DNA of 64,000 bases from Sphingobacteriales bacterium 44-61 (GCA_001898405.1 MKTW01000002.1:430167-494166); one strand, 5' to 3'; shown: positions 55,945 to 64,000, counted from the stretch's first letter. Translations and numbers: made by a program. The notes: generated by a model from the sequence alone, not told the origin.

Positions 55945-58929
55945 ATGAAACAAGCTATACTCTTATTCATCGCATCTGTGGCTGCACTATACAGTACGGC
56001 ACAGAACGTGGGCATTGGCACCACCACTCCCCAGAACAAATTGCATATCGCCGGTGGCCTACGGGTAGATACATTGGCGAACAGCATTGACAGCGGCCTT
56101 CTGCGTCATGATAAAAACGGGGTGATATACACTTTGAAATTTACCGGTCAGCCCACCGATGTACTACGGGGCGATGGTACATTTGGTTCAGGCAGTGTGG
56201 GAGCGATGGGATGGCTGCTGAGCGGTAATAGCGGCACTGATGCTGCCACACATTTTATTGGCACTACCGATCTTACTCCCCTACAATTCAAAATAAACAA
56301 TATCAAGGCAGGTTATCTCGATACCGGCACTTATAATACCGGTTGGGGATTCAGAGTTTTTGATTCTATTACCACCGGCAATTATAATACAGCCATCGGT
56401 TATAAATCCCTGGTTACAAATATTACCGGCGTTCAAAATACAGCAGTTGGCTCCAATGCACTGCGTTTTAACAAGGGCAACTATAATACAGCTGTTGGAA
56501 TGCAGGCATTGCAATTGAATTCAACCGGCGAATACAATACGGCCATTGGCCAATGGGCCCTGCTGAATAATACTACCGGGCAATTTAATGTAGCTATAGG
56601 CAATAGCGCCTTGCAGCGCAATACTACAGGAATAAGCAATGAAGCTTTCGGAAGCACTGCTATGCCACAACTTACTACCGGTAATGAAAATACAGGTGTT
56701 GGAGAATCTGTTCTGTTTAGCCTCAAAACCGGCTCAGCAAACGTTGCAGTGGGATCAAGGGCTTTGTTTTACACTACAGACAGGGATTTTCTTGTAGCTG
56801 TCGGCGATTCGGCATTGTTTAATAATGGCCAGGGAACAACTCAGCCAGAACATGCCACCGCAAATACAGCCATCGGTTCAAAAGTCCTGTTCAACAATAC
56901 CACCGGCTATCGCAATACTTCTATAGGCAGGTTGTCATCCTACTCCAATACCTCCGGCAGTAATAATACTGCATTGGGAAGCGAAGCCCTGTTCAGCAAT
57001 ACGACCGGCTATAATAATACAGCAAGCGGCTACAGAAGTTTTTACTCAAATATCAGCGGGAATCATAATGTTGCCTATGGCGTGTATTCCCTTAATGCAA
57101 ACACAACAGGAGGTGGCAATTCCGCCTATGGGGTTTATTCACTTCAGTTCAATACCACCGGGGAATTGAATACAGGGAACGGCTATGCCTCACTTTATTC
57201 CAATACAACCGGTCTATTTAATACTGCTTCGGGATATAATGCTCTTTATTCCAATACAACCGGCCAATCCAACATTGCAATAGGCGCTAATGCAGCTTAT
57301 TCTGGTAACGGAAATTTTAACACTGTTGTGGGATCCGCAGCAGGGAATAATAATACGGCAGACTGGACTACCATCATCGGCGTTGATGCCGGGCAAAACA
57401 ACCAGGCATCCGGGAATGTTTTTATCGGTTCATCAGCAGGCAACCAAAATACTACAGGTATAAACACTTTTGTGGGAGATAATGCCGGCAAGCAGAATAG
57501 TACAGGCTCGTTCAATGCATTTTTTGGCAGCTTTGCAGGTCAGACCAACGCTACCGGCAGCAGCAACACGGCAAATGGATATCAGGCACTCAACTCCAAC
57601 TTCTCGGGTTCAGAAAACACAGCAACCGGGTACCAGGCGCTCTATTCCAACTTAAGCACAGGGAATACTGCAAATGGATACAGAGCTCTCTTCACCAATG
57701 TAGATGGAGCGTTCAACACAGCGAACGGGAATGCTGCTCTTTATTCCAATGTATATGGTTCTTACAATACGGCTATTGGCTATAGAACTCTTTATTCCAA
57801 TACAAGTGGCAACAATAACACAGCAAATGGCTATAATGCACTTAACTACAATACCACCGGCAATAATAATACCGCCACAGGTTCCAATGCGCTTAATTAT
57901 AATACAACGGGTAGCAATAACACAGCTTACGGGCATTATTCGCTTGTGAATAATGGCACAGGCAGTAATAATACTGCTACCGGCGGCAATGCCCTTTATT
58001 CCAACAGCACAGGATATTCCAACACAGCAAACGGTTATTATTCTCTTCGCAACAACACCCAGGGTTATGAAAATACCGCCATTGGAATGAATGCGCTTAC
58101 CACCAACAGCACAGGTGCGGCCAATACGGCAACCGGAGCCAGGTCTCTTGTAAGCAATTCCACAGGTGTAAGCAACACAGCAAACGGGGATGCCGCCCTT
58201 GAATCCAACACTACCGGGAACTACAATGATGCATTCGGATATGCTTCACTGGTGCGCAATACCAGCGGGCTGAATAATACTGCTATTGGCGCCAACAGTT
58301 TAAATTTCACCACCTCGTCATCCAACAACGTAGCAGTAGGAAGCGGTGCAGGCGGCAGCTATAACAATGGCTGGAATAATACGTATTTAGGTGCCGGTGC
58401 AAGAGCAAGCGCTGCTGATCTGTATAATACTGTTGCAATTGGCCAGGGAACGATCGTTAATGCCAGCAACAAAGTAAGACTTGGCAATACTTCTGTCACC
58501 GTTATTGAAGGCCAGGTCCCTTTTACTTCTCCTTCAGACGGCAGGTTCAAAACGAATATCACTGAAAATGTAAAAGGGCTGGATTTTATAATGAAGTTGC
58601 GCCCAGTTGTGTACAATTTCGAAGCAGGAAAATACAACGAGTTTTTAAGGACCGGACAATACAATAATATAAGTTTCGCTTCCCATGCTGATTATTCAGA
58701 AGCAGAAAAAATACGCCACAATGGTTTTATTGCACAGGAAGTGGAAAAAACAGCAAAAGAAACAGGATATGAATTTGATGGTGTGATTGCACCGAAAAAC
58801 AATAAAGAAGCATACGGGCTCTCCTATTCCCAATTCGTAGTACCGTTAGTAAAAGCGGTACAGGAGCAGCAACAGGAAATTGAAGCCCTCAAAAAAGAGA
58901 TACAATTACTAAAAGAAAAATTTAAGTAG
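55945..58929 (+). CDS. Long repeat fibre with C-terminal S74 self-cleaving chaperone domain
   Basis: A 994-residue exported protein. Signal peptide (QAILLFIASVAALYSTAQ), the shared NVGIGTTTPQNKL module, then from about residue 143 to 810 about 39 repeats of roughly 17 residues (TTGxxNTAxGxxALxxN), which resemble trimeric beta-roll heads of YadA-like adhesins. The end (about 864-994) is a peptidase S74 chaperone: SPSDGRFKTNI with Ser864 and Lys869 five apart, as in known S74 dyads, then HNGFIAQEVEKTAKETGYEF and a coiled coil (EIEALKKEIQLLKEKFK). Such domains drive trimer assembly and then cut themselves off. How this one reaches the surface is unclear: no T9SS domain. Confidence 0.85.
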   Translation: MKQAILLFIASVAALYSTAQNVGIGTTTPQNKLHIAGGLRVDTLANSIDSGLLRHDKNGVIYTLKFTGQPTDVLRGDGTFGSGSVGAMGWLLSGNSGTDAATHFIGTTDLTPLQFKINNIKAGYLDTGTYNTGWGFRVFDSITTGNYNTAIGYKSLVTNITGVQNTAVGSNALRFNKGNYNTAVGMQALQLNSTGEYNTAIGQWALLNNTTGQFNVAIGNSALQRNTTGISNEAFGSTAMPQLTTGNENTGVGESVLFSLKTGSANVAVGSRALFYTTDRDFLVAVGDSALFNNGQGTTQPEHATANTAIGSKVLFNNTTGYRNTSIGRLSSYSNTSGSNNTALGSEALFSNTTGYNNTASGYRSFYSNISGNHNVAYGVYSLNANTTGGGNSAYGVYSLQFNTTGELNTGNGYASLYSNTTGLFNTASGYNALYSNTTGQSNIAIGANAAYSGNGNFNTVVGSAAGNNNTADWTTIIGVDAGQNNQASGNVFIGSSAGNQNTTGINTFVGDNAGKQNSTGSFNAFFGSFAGQTNATGSSNTANGYQALNSNFSGSENTATGYQALYSNLSTGNTANGYRALFTNVDGAFNTANGNAALYSNVYGSYNTAIGYRTLYSNTSGNNNTANGYNALNYNTTGNNNTATGSNALNYNTTGSNNTAYGHYSLVNNGTGSNNTATGGNALYSNSTGYSNTANGYYSLRNNTQGYENTAIGMNALTTNSTGAANTATGARSLVSNSTGVSNTANGDAALESNTTGNYNDAFGYASLVRNTSGLNNTAIGANSLNFTTSSSNNVAVGSGAGGSYNNGWNNTYLGAGARASAADLYNTVAIGQGTIVNASNKVRLGNTSVTVIEGQVPFTSPSDGRFKTNITENVKGLDFIMKLRPVVYNFEAGKYNEFLRTGQYNNISFASHADYSEAEKIRHNGFIAQEVEKTAKETGYEFDGVIAPKNNKEAYGLSYSQFVVPLVKAVQEQQQEIEALKKEIQLLKEKFK
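56370..58370 (+). repeat. About 39 tandem short coding repeats (~51 bp) in the fibre gene
   Basis: In-frame repeats of about 51 bases encode the TTGxxNTAxG pattern. They are degenerate at base level except for recurring words (AATACCACCGG, AATACAGC, TATTCCAA), so the array is old or under protein-level selection. Units 19-23 deviate, with the TFVGDNAGKQN type that alternates Ala-Gly for Ala-Leu. Confidence 0.85.
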
Positions 58930-58968
58930 TATATGAACAAATCTCTATAACTCAATAAAAATATTCAC

Positions 58969-59040
58969 ATGAAACAGATTGCGCTCTTACTTTTCACATC
59001 GCTCACTACACTTTATGGAACAGCTGAAATAGTGTTATAA
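58969..59040 (+). pseudogene. Decayed leader of a third GIGTT-family surface gene
   Basis: A 23-codon frame, MKQIALLLFTSLTTLYGTAE then IVL and stop, matches the signal peptides of the 55027 and 55945 genes (MKQAILLFIASVAALYSTAQ). Reading through the stop gives YPSPQKV, aligned with GTTTPQNKL of the module. The rest is gone: the T9SS-type gene begins 25 bases later. This is a remnant of a third family copy; it could still be translated as a short peptide. Confidence 0.6.
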
Positions 59041-59065
59041 TATCCTTCACCTCAAAAAGTGTGAT

Positions 59066-60445
59066 ATGAAAAAATATTTTCTCATCATCTTCTTCCTTTG
59101 TTCATTCGCAGGCATTAGAGCGCAGCTGTATGTACAAAGCGGCGCTACACTGCATATTGGTGGCATTGTTACTTTGCAGAATGAGGATTTTATCCGTCCC
59201 TCGTCATCAGGACCTGTTATTTCATTTGAACCCGGAAGCAAGGTATTGTTTACCGGTAATGCCGATAATATCATAAGTGGATATATTGATTTTTTAAATC
59301 TTGAGATCGCCAAAGAAGGTAACCACCAGGTGAGCCTTCAGAGCTACAATGAAGCAGTGCGCGGGCAGATGGTATTCACCTCAGGCTTTTTTAACCTGAA
59401 CAATAATATGCTGCTGCTCGGTAATACAGGCACACTCATTAATGAAAATGAAAACAGCCGCATCATTGGCCCAACAGGCGGAGCAGTGCAGGCGCGGTTG
59501 CAACTGAATCAGCCAGTTGGTGTGAATCCCGGTAATATCGGCGCCGCCATCACTTCCACCCAGGATTTAGGAGACGTGATTATTAACCGCGGTTACGTTT
59601 ATGTATCTCCCCTACCACCCAATTCCATACAACGCTATTACAGCATCAACTTCATTGATCCTGCAAAAGATGCCAACCTCAATGCCACGCTGCGGCTCCA
59701 TTATTTTGACGCTGAACTGACCAGCACCGATGAAACGAAGTTGGTACATTGGAAATACGACAATGTTTCCAGCACCTGGTTGCAGCAGGGACCATCGTCA
59801 AAAATCACAAGGAATGCTGACGAAAATTGGGTACAACTCACTGAGATAGGCAGCCTTTCCACCTGGACGCTTGCTGAATCATCAGTTATACTGCCTTTGG
59901 AATTTACCCGCTTCAATGTGAGCTGTGAGAACAATACAGCTGTTATAAACTGGCAAACCGCCACAGAGATCAATACAGATCATTTTAATGTACAGCGTAG
60001 CTTGAATGGTACTGACTGGATGACGATCGCCTCTCAAAATGCAGCAGGGCAAAGCAGTTCATTGCTGAATTACAGCTATACCGACCCAACACCTGCATCT
60101 TCTGACAGAATATTCTATCGCATTCAGTCTGTCGATATTGACGGCAGCAAAAGTTACACTCCTGTAAGGACCTCTACTTGCGGCAGTGGGATCTTATGGC
60201 AGGTGTGGCCAAATCCGGTGCATCAGCAGGCATATATAAGCCTGAAACTGGATGGTGTATATAAAGCAGCCGTTAGGCTGTTCGACAACAAAGGATCCCT
60301 GGTGCGCCAGTGGCAGAAAGGGCTGGTCCGGGGCAACAACCAGTTTTCCATAGATATGCAGGGCTTATCTCCCGGTACGTATCACTTGTCTATAACCTGG
60401 GATGAAGGCAGGGGGCAAAAGAGTGCGACAATTTTGAAACAATAA
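59066..60445 (+). CDS. T9SS cargo protein with C-terminal sorting domain
   Basis: A 459-residue exported protein. Signal peptide (KKYFLIIFFLCSFAGIRAQ), a beta-helix-like N-terminal half (TLHIGGIVTLQNEDFIRPSS; FEPGSKVLFTGNADNIISGY), a middle fibronectin-like segment (LEFTRFNVSCENNTAVINWQ; TATEINTDHFNVQRSLNGTDW), and a type A T9SS sorting domain (about 385-459: LWQVWPNPVHQQAYISLKLD; LSPGTYHLSITWDEGRGQKS). The sorting domain should route it through the type IX system, with cleavage and surface attachment or release. It closes the exported-protein cassette. Function unknown; the domain mix suggests an adhesin. Confidence 0.85.
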   Translation: MKKYFLIIFFLCSFAGIRAQLYVQSGATLHIGGIVTLQNEDFIRPSSSGPVISFEPGSKVLFTGNADNIISGYIDFLNLEIAKEGNHQVSLQSYNEAVRGQMVFTSGFFNLNNNMLLLGNTGTLINENENSRIIGPTGGAVQARLQLNQPVGVNPGNIGAAITSTQDLGDVIINRGYVYVSPLPPNSIQRYYSINFIDPAKDANLNATLRLHYFDAELTSTDETKLVHWKYDNVSSTWLQQGPSSKITRNADENWVQLTEIGSLSTWTLAESSVILPLEFTRFNVSCENNTAVINWQTATEINTDHFNVQRSLNGTDWMTIASQNAAGQSSSLLNYSYTDPTPASSDRIFYRIQSVDIDGSKSYTPVRTSTCGSGILWQVWPNPVHQQAYISLKLDGVYKAAVRLFDNKGSLVRQWQKGLVRGNNQFSIDMQGLSPGTYHLSITWDEGRGQKSATILKQ

Positions 60446-60488
60446 TATAATCGTGTTCAGAAGAGATTAATTTATAAAACCAGCAAAC

Positions 60489-60923
60489 ATGAAATATATT
60501 CCAACATTACTGGCAGATGATTTTGCCAAAGGTTACAATATTAAACTCTTAAATGCAGACACTTATTGTTGGGATTATCCCCTGGTGTATAACGATGGAG
60601 CTAAAAGGATGCAATTTGTATATCTCGGTGAAATCACCGAACGGGGAAAAGAATACTTGTATATCCGCAGTCATCTGGCTGACTTCAGCGACAAGCTCAA
60701 TGCAATGCAGTTGCTGCGTGAAGCAGAATTGTGCAGCCTCAGTTCTATATGCCTGAAACCTTATACCCTTTCAGATGGTACAAAAGTGGAAGGAGTGTAT
60801 GTGCAAAGCATTTTTCCTGTGGAGCTGGCATTACAAAACAAAGAAGCTTTTCTTAATGTGGTGCATGAAGTGGCTAATCGGGCTGATGCAGTTGAAAAAA
60901 AATATCTTGGAATAGACAAATAA
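60489..60923 (+). CDS. Cytoplasmic protein of unknown function
   Basis: A 144-residue protein, not recognised. It has no signal peptide or membrane segment. An alpha/beta pattern (YNIKLLNADTYCWDYPLVYN; MQFVYLGEITERGKEYLYIR; a long helix NAMQLLREAELCSLSS; then VEGVYVQSIFPVELALQNKE and a final helix) resembles small chaperone-like or YbjN-like folds in strand order, but no motif supports it. It follows the T9SS gene after 43 bases and is followed by a strong hairpin at 60993. Confidence 0.6.
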   Translation: MKYIPTLLADDFAKGYNIKLLNADTYCWDYPLVYNDGAKRMQFVYLGEITERGKEYLYIRSHLADFSDKLNAMQLLREAELCSLSSICLKPYTLSDGTKVEGVYVQSIFPVELALQNKEAFLNVVHEVANRADAVEKKYLGIDK

Positions 60924-60992
60924 TACAGGATTGTTATAATGTAGTTTTCAAAAACCATAACCTGGCTTTATGATTTTTATACGGGCCAAAAG

Positions 60993-61024
60993 AAAAGGGT
61001 TGTTCGATTATGAACAACCCTTTT
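60993..61024. terminator. Strong 13-bp bidirectional terminator
   Basis: AAAAGGGTTGTTC (60993-61005) and GAACAACCCTTTT (61012-61024) form a perfect stem with a 6-base loop; T-rich sequence follows on both strands. It would end transcription of the 60489 gene and of the minus-strand tRNA-Leu. Confidence 0.8.
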
Positions 61025-61047
61025 CAATTTGCATCATTTTGCAGAAG

Positions 61048-61133
61048 TGCCCCGGATCGGAGTTGAACCGATACGGCCATTGCTGGCCACAGGATTTTAA
61101 GTCCTGCGTGTCTACCAATTTCACCATGGGATG
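61048..61133 (-). tRNA. tRNA-Leu(TAA) with a mispaired acceptor stem
   Basis: Anticodon arm CAGGA-CTTAAAA-TCCTG gives TAA (Leu, reads TTA). D arm (TGGTGAAATTGGTAGACA), a long class II variable arm (GGCC-AGCAAT-GGCC) and T arm (ATCGG-TTCAACT-CCGAT) are intact, and the discriminator is A. The acceptor is not: the 5' strand at 61133-61127 reads CATCCCA, while the 3' strand (CCGGGGC) needs GCCCCGG. Only three of seven positions can pair. The gene lies right after the terminator of tRNA-Gly with no promoter of its own visible. It may be a pseudo-tRNA. Confidence 0.7.
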
Positions 61134-61139
61134 AAGGTA

Positions 61140-61167
61140 AAAAAAATCCTCCTGTTTTGCAGGAGGA

Positions 61168-61168
<1 letters not shown>
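61140..61168 (-). terminator. Terminator between tRNA-Gly and tRNA-Leu
   Basis: On the minus strand ATCCTCCTG (61168-61160) pairs with CAGGAGGAT (61154-61146) around a 5-base loop, followed by TTTTTT. It starts at the last base of the encoded CCA of tRNA-Gly, a strong intrinsic terminator that would prevent readthrough into tRNA-Leu. Confidence 0.8.
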
Positions 61169-61243
<75 letters not shown>

Positions 61244-61289
61244 TTATTGTGTCCCGGTAATCGTCCCGGGTCAAAGAACTAAGGGGGTG

Positions 61290-61316
61290 CAAAAATAGGC
61301 ATTACACCTATTGCAA
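61290..61316 (-). promoter_or_regulatory. Promoter of the tRNA-Gly gene
   Basis: On the minus strand TATTTTTG (61297-61290) matches the -7 consensus and TTG (61316-61314) stands 16 bases before it. It lies 46 bases before the tRNA 5' end. Confidence 0.6.
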
Positions 61317-61334
61317 AAAAATTTTTGTCGAAAA

Positions 61335-61556
61335 TTATTTGTACTTCGGCGTGTAGAGCGTGCTCTCCTGAATAGTTACTTCAGGTTTTTCAAAACGCTT
61401 AGTATACAATTTATAACAGCCTCCTAAAACGAGCGCAATGAAACAGGCGATCTGCAGGTAAAAAAGAAAGCCGGATGAAGATACCCAGTTATGTGTAAAG
61501 TCTCTGTCCTGTACTTTTTTCAGCTCTTCCTGGTAGTCCTGATTGATAGAAGTCAT
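61335..61556 (-). CDS. Small single-pass membrane protein
   Basis: A 73-residue protein with a charged N-terminus (SINQDYQEELKKVQDRDF), one transmembrane helix (GFLFYLQIACFIALVLGGCY, residues about 29-48) and a basic tail (YTKRFEKPEVTIQE). Not recognised. A TATTTTTG -7 match is at 61580-61573 on its strand, 17 bases before the ATG. It lies between tRNA-Gly and the glycosyltransferase gene, all on the minus strand, but with its own likely promoter. Confidence 0.6.
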   Translation of the reverse strand: MTSINQDYQEELKKVQDRDFTHNWVSSSGFLFYLQIACFIALVLGGCYKLYTKRFEKPEVTIQESTLYTPKYK

Positions 61557-61598
61557 AGCAAAAATTGTGACGCAAAAATAAGGTTTCGTTATAAAAAA

Positions 61599-62627
61599 CT
61601 ATAAAGAATGATTAACAATTTCAGAAAAACGTGTTTTCTTTTTTATAAAATACTGCCATACCACGTTGCCATTCAGCATTCCATGAATATGTCCCTTCCT
61701 GGAAGCAGGAAAAACGCTCTTTCGCTGATGAAAAAACAGCCAGCCCAGGAATGCAATATGCGCCCGGAGAATGGCCAGCAGGTAACGGCCGTTACCACCC
61801 AATAACCCTTTGGCCCCACTCACGAGGTCTAAACAGAAACGATAAGGGATCACACGGACCCTCGCCCACCAGCCGAGGTTTTTATACAGCATGATATGAT
61901 TATTGCGGAAATTCAGAAATGTTTTCCGCGGATTGCCTTGTGGCAGGGTGCCACCGCCAACATGATATACTACAGACGCAGGGCAACTGTACACTTCATG
62001 ACCAGCCAGTTGGATCCGCCAGCAAAGATCGATCTCCTCCATATGAGCAAAGAAATATTCGTCAAACCCTTTCATGGCGTGAAAAACAGCCGGACGGATG
62101 AATAAAGCCGCTCCTGAAGCCCAGAATACCGGCTCTTGCTGGTCATACTGCCCCTTATCTTCTTCACAGGTCTCAAATACCCGCCCTTTGGAGAAAGGGT
62201 ACCCGTAATGATCGACCCAGCCCCCTGCAGCCCCTGCATATTCGAATAAATTCTTATGTTGAAAAGACAGCAGTTTCGGCTGGCAGGCTGCGATCCTGGG
62301 ATTAGCCTCCAGCAACGCGACCATTGGCTGGAGCCAATCAGCGACTACTTCCACATCAGAATTAAGCAGCATATAATAATCTGCCTGCACTTGCTTCAAT
62401 GCTTCATTATATCCCTTCGCAAAGCCATAATTCTGCTTCAGCCGGATGATGCGGACAGAAGGATATTCTTTTTCCAGGAACAGCAGCGAATCATCAGTGG
62501 AAGAGTTATCTGCCACGATCACTTCGTATTTTGCATAAGTTGTCTGCAACACAGAAGGAAGAAATTGTTCCAGGAAACGGCGGCCATTCCAGTTGAGGAT
62601 GACGATAGCAACATGGGGAGCATTCAT
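61599..62627 (-). CDS. Family 2 glycosyltransferase
   Basis: A 342-residue enzyme. The GT-A nucleotide-binding fold is clear: VAIVILNWNGRRFLEQFLPS at the start, VIVADNSSTDDSLLFLEKEY, YGFAKGYNEALKQVQADYYM, then the metal-binding LLNSDVEVV, and FDEYFFAHMEEIDLCWRIQL with the catalytic acid and the (D/E)xDLCWR-type motif. It transfers a sugar (family members often make rhamnosyl or other surface-polymer links) in the cytoplasm; a C-terminal hydrophobic stretch may sit at the membrane. A TATTTTTG -7 match lies on its strand at 62655-62648. The divergent gene is a kinase. Confidence 0.88.
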   Translation of the reverse strand: MNAPHVAIVILNWNGRRFLEQFLPSVLQTTYAKYEVIVADNSSTDDSLLFLEKEYPSVRIIRLKQNYGFAKGYNEALKQVQADYYMLLNSDVEVVADWLQPMVALLEANPRIAACQPKLLSFQHKNLFEYAGAAGGWVDHYGYPFSKGRVFETCEEDKGQYDQQEPVFWASGAALFIRPAVFHAMKGFDEYFFAHMEEIDLCWRIQLAGHEVYSCPASVVYHVGGGTLPQGNPRKTFLNFRNNHIMLYKNLGWWARVRVIPYRFCLDLVSGAKGLLGGNGRYLLAILRAHIAFLGWLFFHQRKSVFPASRKGHIHGMLNGNVVWQYFIKKKTRFSEIVNHSL

Positions 62628-62677
62628 TAATCGGCAATAAAATTTATCAAAAATAGGATAAGGAGCTAAATTCGAGC

Positions 62678-63829
62678 ATGCTTCAGCAACTTTTGAACTG
62701 GCGGACAGGCCTGGCGGCTATTGCCATCTGTATTGTTACCGGAACTATATTCTATTCGCAATACCTGGCCCGCAAAATTGCGGGGGAGGAACGCGTAAAA
62801 GTAGAGCAATGGGTGGAAGCCGGCAAATCATTGCTTAATCCCAATATTTCCGACACCCGGCTGCCTTTCAAGATCATTTCCGATAACCATGATATTCCCA
62901 TTATCGAAACTGACGAACATGATAGCATTATAGCCTATGTAAACCTGGACTCCGCGAAAGTACTCGCTGAACCCGCCTACCTGGCAAAAAAGCTATCATC
63001 ATTAAAAAGTCTCAACCAGCCTATTATCTATACCGACCCATTAGACTCCACACGGGTAAACCGCTATTATTTTGGCCATACCAGCCTGCTGAATGAAGTG
63101 CGTTATTACCCGTTGGTGCAATTGCTGATCGTAGGATTATTTATTATCGTAACGGTACTGGCCCTCCGTAGCAGCTACCAGTCGGTACAAAACCAGGTCT
63201 GGGCCGGCATGGCCAAGGAAACGGCCCATCAGTTGGGCACACCGGTCTCCTCCCTGGAAGGATGGGTGGAAGTGATGCGGGAGCAGCCTGGCAATGAGGC
63301 CATCGTGGCAGAACTGGCCAAGGACGTGAACCGCCTACGGCTGGTATCCGACCGCTTCGGCAAGATCGGCAGCACGCCTCAACTGGAGAAAATAGACCTC
63401 GTGGCCCAGGTAAATAACATGGTAGAATATATCCGCAAACGGGCGCCGGGTAAAGTCGTTTTCTCCGTAAATACCCATGGACATGAGCAAATTCCCGCCC
63501 TAGTCTCCGCTCCCCTATTCGACTGGGTAATAGAAAATCTTTTGAAAAATGCCCTTGACGCTATGGAAGGAAAAGGGTCTATTCAGGTGAACATCCAGGA
63601 AGAAAAACAGGATATTATTATTGATGTCACTGATACCGGTAAAGGCATTGCCAGCCAGCATATCAATAACGTATTCAAACCCGGCTTTACGACTAAGAAA
63701 AGAGGCTGGGGATTAGGGTTAAGTCTATCCAAGCGAATTATTTCGCAGTATCATAAAGGTGAAATCTTTGTGAAGCAGTCGGAGCCCGGCAAGGGAACGA
63801 CCTTCCGGATCATTTTGAAAAAGGCATGA
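62678..63829 (+). CDS. Membrane sensor histidine kinase
   Basis: A 383-residue kinase with two transmembrane segments (LAAIAICIVTGTIFYSQYLA, residues about 12-31; YYPLVQLLIVGLFIIVTVLA, about 145-164) around a periplasmic sensor of about 110 residues. The phosphoacceptor His is at 184 (MAKETAHQLGTPVSSLEGWV), and the ATPase domain has NLLKNALDAMEGKG (N box), VTDTGKGIASQHIN (G1) and RGWGLGLSLSKRII (G2). No partner response regulator lies within the window on either side. The signal is unknown. Confidence 0.9.
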   Translation: MLQQLLNWRTGLAAIAICIVTGTIFYSQYLARKIAGEERVKVEQWVEAGKSLLNPNISDTRLPFKIISDNHDIPIIETDEHDSIIAYVNLDSAKVLAEPAYLAKKLSSLKSLNQPIIYTDPLDSTRVNRYYFGHTSLLNEVRYYPLVQLLIVGLFIIVTVLALRSSYQSVQNQVWAGMAKETAHQLGTPVSSLEGWVEVMREQPGNEAIVAELAKDVNRLRLVSDRFGKIGSTPQLEKIDLVAQVNNMVEYIRKRAPGKVVFSVNTHGHEQIPALVSAPLFDWVIENLLKNALDAMEGKGSIQVNIQEEKQDIIIDVTDTGKGIASQHINNVFKPGFTTKKRGWGLGLSLSKRIISQYHKGEIFVKQSEPGKGTTFRIILKKA

Positions 63830-63903
63830 GAAATGATGGAATTCCCGGATATTTTACTACATAATTAATGCGTGAAGCATCTTCGAATTCACATTCTCTT
63901 TCC

Positions 63904-63911
63904 TATATTTG
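63904..63911 (+). promoter_or_regulatory. -7 element of the tRNA-Leu(GAG) gene
   Basis: TATATTTG matches the TAnnTTTG consensus and lies 13 bases before the tRNA 5' end. No TTG is present at the usual -33 distance. Confidence 0.5.
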
Positions 63912-63924
63912 CATCCCCGCAAAG

Positions 63925-64000
63925 GCCCAGGTGGCGAAATTGGTAGACGCACTACCTTGAGGTGGTAGCGCTGGAAACGGCGTGCTGGTTCGAATCCAGT
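63925..64000 (+). tRNA. tRNA-Leu(GAG), 3' end outside window
   Basis: The 5' acceptor GCCCAGG, D arm (TGGCGAAATTGGTAGACGC), anticodon arm CTACC-TTGAGGT-GGTAG with GAG (Leu, reads CTC/CTT), class II variable arm and T arm (CTGG-TTCGAAT-CCAG) are seen; the 3' acceptor strand lies past base 64000. Confidence 0.9.

Noticed and set aside
56370..58370. Regular short repeats resembling a CRISPR or minisatellite array
   Set aside because: The repeats are in frame, about 51 bases, degenerate, have no constant spacer/repeat border, and encode a regular protein pattern; no cas genes are near.

Overview
The window looks like chromosomal DNA of a Bacteroidota member, most probably a Chitinophagaceae-type bacterium. 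The evidence is a SusC/SusD pair with a hybrid two-component regulator, a TonB receptor/DUF4249 pair, a type IX secretion (T9SS) sorting domain, LytS/LytTR and Reg_prop/Y_Y_Y sensor systems, weak Shine-Dalgarno signals, and several promoters of the Bacteroidota TAnnTTTG (-7) type. No phage, plasmid, insertion sequence or CRISPR array was seen.

Layout. 0-7.5 kb: 3' part of a TonB-dependent receptor, a DUF4249 lipoprotein, a type II NADH dehydrogenase, and a DUF1800/DUF1501 exported pair. 7.5-12.2 kb: methyltransferase, UPF1-like helicase, an ArsR regulator with a well-formed operator/promoter and a fused SRPBCC-VOC partner, and a small unknown gene. 12.3-23.7 kb: a polysaccharide utilisation locus on the minus strand (hybrid regulator, SusC, SusD, GH130-type lipoprotein, sugar MFS transporter), best read as uptake and processing of a mannose-containing glycan. 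23.8-28.8 kb: ankyrin and VOC genes, a LytS/LytTR pair, an SRPBCC remnant and a saccharopine-dehydrogenase-like oxidoreductase. 28.8-39.4 kb: a signalling island of histidine kinases and receiver proteins with no DNA-binding output, dominated by a soluble kinase with about ten tandem double-HAMP units, GAF, kinase core and three receivers; the copy here is broken by a one-base deletion.

39.5-49.3 kb: assorted metabolism and stress genes (phosphodiesterase, DUF1801, TonB-C-like protein, repeat lipoprotein, calcium-type P-ATPase, CDP-alcohol phosphatidyltransferase, tandem universal stress protein) and a LytTR regulator paired with a large Reg_prop sensor kinase that continues to 52.4 kb. 52.8-60.9 kb: a cassette of small exported proteins and long surface proteins, including a glycine-rich protein, a 994-residue fibre with about 39 short beta-roll repeats and a self-cleaving S74 chaperone domain, a decayed leader of the same family, and a T9SS cargo protein. 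61-64 kb: tRNA-Gly, a tRNA-Leu(TAA) with a damaged acceptor stem, a small membrane protein, a glycosyltransferase, a sensor kinase, and a tRNA-Leu(GAG) cut by the window end.

The most unusual items are the giant HAMP kinase and its output-less signalling neighbourhood, the S74 fibre cassette with its modular leaders, three unrelated palindromic intergenic elements in the first 9 kb, and the abnormal tRNA-Leu. Nothing was searched against a database; all family names come from reading motifs.
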